Of a DNA stretch of 64,000 bases, positions 37,949-47,485 are shown in pieces. The stretch covers positions 1,240,001-1,304,000 of the forward strand of contig NC_057370.1 in assembly GCF_016906535.1 (NCBI RefSeq), in the 5' to 3' direction. The notes beneath the pieces were generated by a model that ran no database searches, had not been told where the DNA came from, and worked only from the letters and a program-made list of their open reading frames with translations. The position numbers and the translations under genes were made by a program. The first letter of the stretch is position 1, and each line of letters begins with the position of its first letter. Source of the DNA: Rhizoctonia solani. Taxonomy: Eukaryota; Basidiomycota; Agaricomycetes; Cantharellales; Ceratobasidiaceae.

Positions 37949-40430
37949 ATGCCCAAGTCCAACTCTGATGCTGATGAGAATGACTCTCTCACTTCCGATG
38001 AGGAGGCCGTTGGTCCTACCATTGGTCGTGTTGAACTCCAAGGTGTGCAGTCTGCGCCCGCTGCTCTTGCCGGGGAGGAGGGGTCATACAGGAAGTTGAA
38101 GGGGGAGGCAGCTCACTTCAGCCTCCGAGACCGATTGCAAAGTTCAGGTCATCAGTTAACAAGGCATGCAATTACCAAATTTGTGTTGCATCAACTTGTG
38201 CTGACACACGTGCCAGGTTATATCTATGAACCGAGCGCAATCTGCGTTGCTTGATATCGCACCTGGTACTGAGCCTGGAGCTGACCCTCGAAAGAGCACT
38301 ACGGCAGAGTTGTTCGGCCATATCAAGGTATGAATAGACCCACAGGGCATAGTGCATGATTTATTTTTTTTTGCTGAATCTATTGGGAATTTAGGCTAAC
38401 TGTCAGATTGAAATATGCGAGTATGGCCCCAGCAAGGCCAGGTTTACCAACTATGACAACAAGTCGTTCATCGACTGGCTGAAATTGAATGATGCTTCTA
38501 CCAAACGGGAAATTTGGAATAAGGTCCGCTGGATCAATATTGCCGGTGTATCATGGGACATCATTAGTGCTCTGGCTCTCCACTATGGCTTACATCCACT
38601 CGCCATTGAAGACGTTCTTCATGGCCGCAAGAACGCGCGCTCCAAGGCCGATTATTATACCAAACACTTATTTGTCCATGTCTTGACCCACAAACTCGCT
38701 CGACAGGAGGGTGAATCGGAGGACTCTGACGACATGGCTCAGACGGAAGAACCACTGTCCATACGGACATCGCGGACATCCTCGACTGTTGATCGCCAAG
38801 GGTTCTATGAGTCCGGGGATGACGGCATGGGCTATAATAAGAAGGGTCGGGGATGGTTGTCCAGGAGGAAGCGTTCGACCACACTGGTTCGAATGGCCCG
38901 GTGGAAAGAAAAAATCGGGGATATATGGCGATATCGAGCAACGGGCAGGAACGGGCGACTCTGCTCGAAAGAAACCACGACCACGGAACAGCATTCTGAC
39001 TGCCCATCGCGCCAATAGCAACGAAAAGGCTATTGATGAGTTGAAGAAAGGGTTTGGGCGAGTATATGTGGATGTTTCCAGTGCTTGGATGTTTTTGCTT
39101 AGAGATGGTGAATAGGACGGAACTTGGGAATCTTAACATGCTGACGCTTTTATAATCACTTTAGGTACTCTCATATCCATCAATCAAAACACAAGTAAGC
39201 CGTTTGGGGCTTCTGTCGCCGACCGCCTTCGCGTGCGAGACACCGTACTACGTTCTTCAGGTGACGCATCCCTGTTGCTAGAGGGTTTGCTTGACCTGGG
39301 TCAGTCTATTTCCTTCTCAACACGCTCTCGTTCTAATTATAGAAATACTATATAGTTGTGGACGATGCTGTGGAAGTCGTGGTCCGTATTTTCAAATAAA
39401 GCTCATGTTATCCCAGTTGACAGGCTGGCACAGGACAAGTACCACGACGCAATACTTAAAGCAGAGAGACTATTCTTTTAAAGCCTAATATGAAGACCGT
39501 GCGAGGCCGTAAGTACAATCGTCCTTCATCTTCTTACTTGTTAAAGATCAGCCTTGATAGTGCACATTATATCCGGAGACTTAACCCTGCACAAGCGCAC
39601 CCTTGGGCCACTGTCTCAGTTAGTGTACGGATTGCGGCGTTATGATCTCGACCGCTGCAAGGTAAGTTCATGGTCCAAAACCTATTGTTATTCGTAATGC
39701 AACAATAAGAATGCGGCGATAGGCGACACTCGCAGGATCCGCTGGGCGCGAAGGTGAGCCATCTGTTCAAACTTGGTCTATCCACATTTTTATTATCTCT
39801 CTTCTTAGGCGAAGTAGTGGGATTTTTGTCTCATCAAGCGAAGGTATATCTCGCAGATGTTCATGATCACGTCGAGTGCGTTGACTTGAAATTTAACATT
39901 GGGAATGTTGCTCACCAATCCTCTGTACGTTCCAGGTACATCATGAGCTCACTCGACATGTTCACATCCATTGCTGAGAATCTTATCAATTATACATTCA
40001 ATGTGAGTACATGTCAACTATGTATTCACTATTTGTAAAACCATCTCCCGGTAGATTGTTTCCTACGAAACCAACCAAGTCATGCGTGGTCTTACGATCG
40101 CTACTGTGATATTCTTCCCTTTAACTTTCTTGACTGGTTACTTTGGTAAGTTTCTTTTGCTCCTATCGACATCGTGGTGTCACTAAACATTTGCTTTCAG
40201 GAATGAACTTCCACATAATGCCGTCTGTACAAGATCATTCAGAAACGATGTTCTGGGAGATAGCCATACCGGTGATGACTGTGGTTGTTGCAGCGTTCAT
40301 GTTTCCCGATATACAGAAGCTGGTCCATTTTATTAAGAAGCGTATGGCTACTCGAAAATACGATGTGAGCTTTTTTTTTCTGACTGATCATGGGTGACTG
40401 ATGTGTTGGCCTGACTTCTGATAGTATTGA
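37949..40430 (+). CDS. CorA-type Mg2+ transporter copy 2, with two frame breaks
   Basis: Starts MPKSNSDADENDSLTSDEEA, identical over 19 residues to copy 3. Further blocks are IEICEYGPSKARF, VRWINIAGVSWDII, GRKNARSKADYYTKHLFVHV, YVDVSSAWMFLLRDG, LHKRTLGPLSQLVYGLRRYD, GFLSHQAKVYLADVHDHVE, SIAENLINYTFN, then TM1 VIFFPLTFLTGYFGMNF (GMN pore signature) and TM2 EIAIPVMTVVVAAFMF. The eukaryotic CorA/Alr/Mnr2-like family moves Mg2+ across plasma or vacuolar membranes. Two one-base breaks interrupt the frame: an A6 run at 38909-38914 with one base too many, and a missing base near 39469. A 52 nt intron at 39382-39433 is absent from copies 1 and 3. Whether the breaks are assembly errors or inactivation is open. 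Confidence 0.8.
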
Positions 40431-41738
40431 ACCAATACCACAAGCTGCTCGTTCTGCTCGGATCGAACCCCTGCTATCATGTTTAATACCCCTGTCACTA
40501 CCGCTTTTGACTCGAAGGCTGTACACTTGCTCTTCTGAAAGACTTGTATATGATATATTACCAACATCCCATAAACCGCGGATTATTGCCCAACCCCCAA
40601 CTGTTGATGTTGTATCGGTATTAAGTCTCCCATATTACTGGATAAACCCCGACAGTGAGTGCTGTTAGTAAATATGACACCCCACTCTCGACAATTGGCT
40701 CGGTTTTTCCTCACGTATCAGCCCAAACGCCGGTAATCAAAGGAGTGTGGGGGCACAACAAAGAGGTGTATAAATATGATTTATATGTATGTATACGCGG
40801 ACAAAAAAAAAAGGAAAACTGTCTTTCCTATCGCTCGAATTCGCTCTGAGGCAAGAAAATTAGCATTTTGTACGAAAAACGGCCTAAGCGCCGAAAAAAA
40901 GTGATAGACCCCACCCAGGTGGTGGCCGATGGATGACGCCTCCTTTAATTACAACGAACCGGGCTTGGAGCGCACCATCCATTTCATTTGCTTGGCATTT
41001 TTTACTCCGCTTGGCACCTCAGCAAGTTGTGCACAAATATGCGCGTGCCCATCGACCATGATTCAGACATGAGTGATTTAGGCGGCAGCAATTGCGCCTA
41101 GATCCGCTCGTCATACAACCTAGCGGAACTGGTAAACACAGTCAAGATCCGGCCGCTGGATATCTGTAATGTGCATGAAATCTAGGGTAAAGTGCAATTT
41201 ATCTTGTCTGGAAGTCCGGTAACTAATGGTTAAAGTTAAAGTACTGACTACTAGTATAAAGTGACTGAGTGTATGCGTGATTTTTCTTGCAATTTAGTGG
41301 TCATGTATTCCCACCCAATCAAGATGAACAGCGTGAAACCGAGGGCACATGCCACTATCTCTTCGGTCTGGGGCCCATAGTTGATTATCACAGGCTCCGC
41401 AGATCCTCCACTCATACCCGGATTCAGGCGCATTGACGGCATTTCGTGATCAGCCACCGTTCTTATTGGTTAATATGGGAGCACCCAGCGAATGCGTTGG
41501 TTGTGGCCTCATGTTGGTCGGACTTCTTGCCGTGTATGTATGCACAATTCAATTGAAGACGCTTTTTATAGAATGCCCGATGCTGAGCCAAGCTTGTTCG
41601 GAGCGGAACCAGGACAATATGTGGTCATGGACTAGTCAGGGGTGCTGGTTACATAGAGGCTACATGATACCGACCAACCCAAATCCCACGAGTTATATAA
41701 ATGACACCACTGTGTTCAACTCAACCATCTCATTGATT
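40431..41738. other. intergenic region upstream of P450
   Basis: About 1.3 kb. A minus-strand frame at 41251-41457 (68 aa, one hydrophobic helix CALGFTLFILIGW) may be a small membrane protein but has no other support. The P450 frame stays open upstream to 41433. Confidence 0.35.
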
Positions 41739-44083
41739 ATGCTTGATCTTAGTTCCTTTGGGACCGACAAAGTGGACCTGTGGGCTATTGACCCACTTGT
41801 AAGATGGCTCATCGGCACCGTCCTCGCACTGCTCATCATACGGTATTGGAACTGGCCCGGCAGTCGCTACAAAGACATGCCCCCTGGTAATAAATTAGCC
41901 CCTATATTCGTTCTCGCTCGAGCTAACCTGTCTGGCAACATCCTAGGACCTCGTTCTTTGCCAATTGTGGGCAACGCGCATCAGTTGAAGCACATTGACG
42001 TATATGCACAGTAGGCCTTCTCGTTTGTTCCCCAGAGAATTATCTATAGCTTCCTTTCAGGCTTCGAGATCTGAACGAAAAGTACGGGCCATTGGCTTCG
42101 CTCAAGATTGGTTCTAGCAATATGATCGTCGTTGGTGGTGACGGGTCACTTGTTAGGCAGTTGCTTGACAAACGAGGCGCGATTTATTCCAATCGGCCAC
42201 TAGAGCTCGTAAGCCAAATTGCGGGTCGTGGCGACCACCTCTTGTAAGTGTCATGGGGTACTTTGATTCGACAGCCCGGGCCCATTGAACCTTTCGCAGA
42301 TTTCAACAAGACACGGATAAATGGCGTAATGCTAGGAAGTTGATCGTGCAACATTATGCCCCTCGTGCAGTTAAGACCGAACATATTCGACTTCAAGAGG
42401 CAGAGAGCACTCAACTAGTACACGACTTTCTTCATAAACCCAAAGATTTTATGCGTCATCCGATGAGATACACCACTAGCGTCATCACTTGCCTGAGTGA
42501 GTCGTATCTATATAAAGGATGGTGCTCAAATTCTCATACATCCCTTCCGGTGGCGTTACATAGATTACGGTGTTCGGTGTGCAACGTACCAAGATAGAGC
42601 AGTTTGTTCAGTTGAACAAATAATGGAGCAGTTTACCACCTTAAACCAACCAGGAGCCAAGCCACCTGTGGAAAACTTCCCATTGCTTTGGCATGTCCAG
42701 TACTGCATATAAAGTGCTTCTCGCTAACTTCCTATGGGTTGAGACAGGTATCTACCAGACTCCATGATGATGAACTGGAAATCTCGAACAAAGAAGATTG
42801 GAGAGCTCATGGACAAAGTTTATGGAGGTACGAGCCTTTTTTTAATTTCGTCGAGATTAGCTAAAAAAATTTACTTTTCAGACCTTGCCGAGATCGCATG
42901 GGAGCGAGGAATCAATGGACTTAATACCAACACTCTGGCATATAAGATTCGAATGAATGAAGATAATAACGGCCTTACTCGGCACCAACAGGCCTATATT
43001 TGTGGTATTGTTCTCGAGGGAGGCTCCGACATTGTAAGTAGATAGCTGCCTTCAAATTAATATGATGGTATTAATTATATCCAGGTTGCGGGTGTGATTT
43101 GCTCGTGTATACTTGCGTAAGCGGATAGACCTCACGCAGTGAATGCATACACTCATACTTTTAAGATTGATCCAAGACACCGGACGACAAAAACGGGCCA
43201 GAGATGAAATTGATCGTAAGGGGCAGACGTACTGTAATTCATATCGGGAGCTGACCAATGGGGGCAGGCCTTTATGATGAAGACACTCTCCCAAAATATG
43301 AAGATGAGCAAGAGATGCCGTTTGTAAGAGCAGGTGAATATCTATTTGTCACTGATGGTCCCTAGACCTACTGATTGGCATTCCATACATAGTTATCAAG
43401 GAGGTGTTGCGCTGGCGACCGCCTCTCCCTGCTGCCGTTCCCCATCGACTTGAACAGGGTTAGCTAAATACCCTAACAATTCAATGAGGTTTATTAACTC
43501 GTATTGCAGATGACTACTATGAAGGCTACTACATTCCAAAGGACTCGTCGAGTAAGCCGCATCAAGAAAAATACTCACTTCTATTGACGACTTGGACTGT
43601 ATTCAGTAATTTGCAACATTTGGGCAATCCATTCCAATCCAGATCGGTACGAAGATCCACACCTATTCAAGCCAGAGCGCTTCCTCGATCACACAATGTC
43701 TATGGCGGATTCGATCGCGCAAGGAGATCCATTCAAGCGCGATCATTTCGCTTTTGGAGCTGGTAAATCGTTACGAGGCTCGTATGGCGCCCGCGCTGAC
43801 CCAAGCGTGCTCTACAGGTCGACGCACCTGCCTGGGTGTTCAACTCGCTGAACAAGATATTTTCCTTGCTCTTTCGAAGCTTCTTTGGGCATTTGAGTTC
43901 TCTGCCCCTCCCGGCACATATGTGAATACCGAACAAAGTGCCTGGTTTGGAGAAGGTGTGCGTCGCCCCAAGGACTTCCCATTGGTCATTACCCCGCGTT
44001 CGGAAAGACGCAAAGCAACAATTGAAAGAGAGATGGAAGTGGCCAGGCAAAGTGTATTCTCTCTTTACGGTTCTTACAAGTAG
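41739..44083 (+). CDS. cytochrome P450 monooxygenase, microsomal
   Basis: The N-terminal anchor helix (WLIGTVLALLIIRYWNW) is followed after an intron by the hinge PPGPRSLPIVGNAHQL. Other family marks are KYGPLASLKIGS, the helix C motif WRNARKL, helix I (YICGIVLEGGSDI, where the usual Thr after Asp is replaced), the ExxR motif in IKEVLRWRPPLP, PERF in FKPERFLDHT, and the haem loop FAFGAGRRTCLG with the thiolate Cys, split by an intron after FAFGAG. Such enzymes oxidise hydrophobic substrates, and fungal P450s of this kind act in detoxification or secondary metabolism. The frame can be followed across all exons. An upstream in-frame Met (41475) would add 88 residues without P450 character. It is convergent with an HSL hydrolase 286 bp away, a possible functional partner. 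Confidence 0.9.
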
Positions 44084-44369
44084 AACACCCTTTGTTTTAG
44101 ATAATGAATGGTCATGTATAAATATGCATTTGAACTTAATTTTTTTTAAAAAAAAACTGTGCTGGCCCTCGCAACGAGTTGATTGAAGTATCACAGTATT
44201 GAAGGCGGTCGAAATGATTCATATACTAGAGTACCATCTACTCATACCAGCAATCTTCATTCGTCGTGTCGAATTAGATCATGTATACAAGGTTTAAGAA
44301 GAATTCTCATTAGTATATGCTACTGTTACCCACTGTGGATATATACAGATCGCTACAATACAAAGTCCA

Positions 44370-45706
44370 TCAAAGCTTCTGTATCCAGTCTGCTAGCCTC
44401 TTGAAAGCGTTGCTCCGTTCCGGTTCCCAAAGCGGAAATGCCAAGAAATCATGCGTCGCATCAGGAACTTCATCGTACACAACTAGTTCTTTTCCTACAT
44501 CAGAGATCATCCTCTGATGCAGCAGCCTGAGAGCATCCATAAAGATTTCCCCGTCTCCGCCAACTATGTATGTCCGAGGAAACCTAGCAAACATACCCGG
44601 GACCACCGCAGGATCCAACTCGAATGAAGCTGGTGAAAGATACACATTTTTGCGAGTGTCCTCGGCTGTCAACCGCCCCAGGTAAGACAAATAGGCGTAT
44701 ACGCCTGAAGGATAATGGCTAGTGCTAGGCTGTATGTAGTCAGACTTTTGGTTCCTAGCTACGTGGTTTCCGGGAGCACGGCTATCGGTCGCGACTATAT
44801 CAACCCAAGGGGAGATCAAAATTAGACCACCGGGCATACCAAGCCCAAGTTCGTGGCTGTCGCGTAAATATCGTACCAGCCCAAGAGCAAGGTTTCCGCC
44901 AGCACTATCACCGCATATAATCACGTTCTGTGGCTTGAATCCCAGCCTGCGTGTCAAGTAGACATATCCTGCTAGACCATCGATAATCGCAGTTGGGAAG
45001 GGTGCTGCTACCGGATATGGATGGGAAGCCGAGATGCGATAGTCGACCGATAGGACTCTCGTAACAGCAGGACCGCCATACTCGATAAATACTCGTGGAA
45101 TATTGGCAGTGAAGTCCTCAGGGTGAGCGACCCAGTCTAACGATGAGATAAGTTGGCCCAGTATGCTGACGGCTGGGCCATATGATTACAATAATCCGCC
45201 ACCATGCAGGTTCAGGATTACCCTCTCCCCGTCATTCGCGAGGGGGATATCAGATACGTCCCCCATATTCCGATCCATATTCTGGTATACGATGGGATAT
45301 GGCTTGACATGCATCCGCGACCTTTTCAATTCGCTAGCGATACATTCTGGAGGGACCTCATCCATCCAGATAAAGCGGGCGTCTTGACAATCCTCAGTAG
45401 CAACCTCTTTGGTGTGATCGTGGGTAAGGAAGTTCCCAGTAGACAATGGTATATCTTTTCAGCAATTACCGTTAACTGGGTTTAATATGACGGATGTTCA
45501 GAAAATATCTCGCCTATCAAGTTAGCAAAGGCTTTGACCAACAATGTTTTCTTCAGTGTCCACGACTGTCGGGGTCGTATCCCCATGAAATGAAGCCATG
45601 TCCAGACAGGTAGCTTGATTAACACAATACCTACCCTGTAACAAACATAGATTGATCGGGAAAGGTGTAGGTGAAAGATCCTTTTAAACACATGCATCTG
45701 GGTCAA
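44370..45706 (-). CDS. alpha/beta hydrolase, HSL family (copy 2)
   Basis: Exons 45706-45514, 45454-45190 and 45165-44370 join in phase (417 aa; 414 aa from the Met at 45697). An N-terminal hydrophobic segment (YRVGIVLIKLPVWTWLHFMG) leads to DHTKEVATEDCQDARFIWMD. Next are the oxyanion motif HGGG, the nucleophile elbow GDSAGG with flanking LGFKPQNVIIC and YLRDSHELGLGMPGGLI, and the catalytic His in ATHDFLAF. The first intron needs a GC donor (ATAG|GCGAGA), where copy 1 has GT at the same place. The second intron is short (24 nt) as drawn and adds about a dozen residues before WVAHPED, so that junction is uncertain. The segment between ELKRSRMHV and LANDGERVI is divergent from the other copies. 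Esterase/lipase-type activity is expected; the substrate is unknown. Confidence 0.82.
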
Positions 45707-46262
45707 ATTGATATTGCAAAGTTGAGGGGATTAGGCAAGCTGAACGGGCATCCCCCGGAAAACGAATTGGGTATATTTAATATGCTTGATGTTCGAGTTA
45801 CCCGTATGGTTCTTATAGATACCAGACACAGGTTTTGCGGCGATGATCAAGATCCAAAGAATTCATAAACTATTACGGGAGAGGGGGTTCTGAACAAGCA
45901 TATGGGGCAGTCGCAGATTAGGTACCGTGTCGGGTTTAAATTCGTCGCCTCGGTCAAGCTCCTTATCAATCAGGTTCAAAAGTAGGTTCGTCTCCTAGGG
46001 GGTTTGAATTGATATAAAACGTGCTTACAACGAATAGAAAATCGTTCAGTGAGTTTGTATGCATGATTTATTGGTCGTTTAGTTGATGAGTTGTACTTGT
46101 TTCCCGAAACGTCCAATATCAATCGCCACTCTTAGATAAATTCGTGTGATCACACGAGACTTTTGTTGATCGAATTGTTACATTGAAGACAATGTGGGAA
46201 TTAAGGATACATAATATTGAGTGCAGCTAAAATTATCGAGTCGTTAAAAGGTATCGAGCATC
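45707..46262. other. intergenic gap, nothing recognised
   Basis: Upstream of HSL copy 2 and downstream of the CsbD-like gene. No supported gene. Confidence 0.4.
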
Positions 46263-46671
46263 TTAGTGCTTGTTAACCTCCTGTTGGGCCTGGCCCTTGT
46301 CATGTTGAAGGTTACTATAAAATGAGGTTAGTTCAAGAATGTCGTAAGAGTTTGGTAGCACTGCTTACCCCTGAGCTTGCTGTTGCTTGTCACCAGTTAC
46401 AGCACCGACGATGGAGTCCTTCTTGCCCTCTACGCGATCCGCGGTACCCTCAACGTAGCCCTTGGCCTTGGCCGCATTGAGCTCAGCCTCGCCTGAGGAG
46501 AGCATATATTAGGATAATTTAATTATAACTGATGGAGGTACTCACCAGCGGCGTGCTCCTCCTTGCCGCTCTGCTGCCACGACTGGGCACCAGTAAGGTT
46601 ACCGACGGCCTCGACGGCAGTACCCTTGACAGAGTGGTATTGACCGGAAGTCTTGTTGGGCTCAGAGACAT
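46263..46671 (-). CDS. CsbD-like stress-response protein, frame broken just after the start
   Basis: Three exons, 46671-46546, 46492-46369 and 46314-46263, encode about 100 residues with the fungal CsbD-like pattern: [60 protein letters not shown] and [17 protein letters not shown]. This small hydrophilic, Gly/Ala/Lys-rich family is induced by stress in bacteria and fungi; its biochemical role is unclear. The only ATG at the right distance (46671-46669) is one base out of phase with the rest, because the second codon region reads TCTCTGAG where a further base is needed. The frame upstream has a stop, so no alternative start was found. A tandem repeat lies in the leader and a TATA-like site about 85 bp upstream. 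Confidence 0.78.
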
Positions 46672-46696
46672 GATGTTAAGAAGTTGTTAGAGTGGT

Positions 46697-46728
46697 AGTG
46701 AGTGAGTATGAGTGAGTATGAGTGAGTG
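46697..46728. repeat. short tandem repeat, 10-bp unit, in the CsbD-like leader
   Basis: About three head-to-tail copies of AGTGAGTATG on the plus strand, directly upstream of the CsbD-like start codon on the other strand. Confidence 0.75.
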
Positions 46729-46751
46729 CTGGATACGAGAATAAAGTGCTG

Positions 46752-46759
46752 TTTATATA
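46752..46759 (-). promoter_or_regulatory. TATA box of the CsbD-like gene
   Basis: Minus strand reads TATATAAA about 85 bp upstream of the start codon. Confidence 0.5.
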
Positions 46760-47485
46760 GCTCTAGCCGATGATCATCTTGGCTACATCGGTCGTCATTA
46801 TTTCGAGCTCAATGACGAACAAAATGACGTCTTCGGAGTGCTCGCCGCCGAGTCAGGTGGTCCAAACGCCAGTGTTGTCGCTATCCGAATCGAAGCTAAC
46901 CAATCGGGCCGCCCCATCTGGGCTGCACATACATCATGGACTACGTCATGCGAGATGGCAAACGAAAATTCACATGTGGGACCTTCACGTGAAAAAGGAT
47001 ATCACCTGACTGTGGCGCTTGCACCCGAGGCTACAAAAACAATTGGATATAGTCACGTGAGGCACATAGCATTTTTCTGGTTACTTTTTGTAACCCCAAG
47101 TACTTGGCGCTAAGATTTAGGACGGCTCGGTAGACGCCGTCTCGGGCATTCTCAATGATTTCTGATGGAGCTTTTACCGAGCTTGTCTTGCTTTGGCTAG
47201 GTTTCTTTATCAAGGATATTTGTGCCACTGCGACACGTGTGTCGAGAATGCTATTCAAATCAATGGAGGCTGTCCTCTGCTTCCTTTCTTGCATGCTGCC
47301 TGGGTGCCTAGCACAAGTGGAGTCCAGCGCGCCTAAATCTTGAGGCAAAATCCCTGCAGGTCTGTTGCTCTCAACTACAGGTGCATCCTGTTGTGTCCCA
47401 AGACAAGTCTGTAACGGGCCTTTCAATACCCTACTGGGACCATCTCTAACCCACAAGCCCAACTGAAGCTTTTCCTTCGGCAATC
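46760..47485. other. intergenic region between CsbD-like gene and CorA copy 3
   Basis: Divergent promoter region. A minus-strand open frame at 47031-47483 (150 aa) begins three bases from the CorA copy 3 start codon in the opposite direction. It has no recognisable domain and probably is a chance frame. Confidence 0.35.

Noticed and set aside
41251..41457. 68-aa minus-strand frame with a single membrane helix
   Set aside because: Could be a small membrane protein, but there is no supporting evidence beyond the helix.
47031..47483. 150-aa minus-strand frame starting three bases from the CorA copy 3 ATG
   Set aside because: No recognisable domain, and it occupies the presumed promoter of copy 3; biased composition is enough to explain it.
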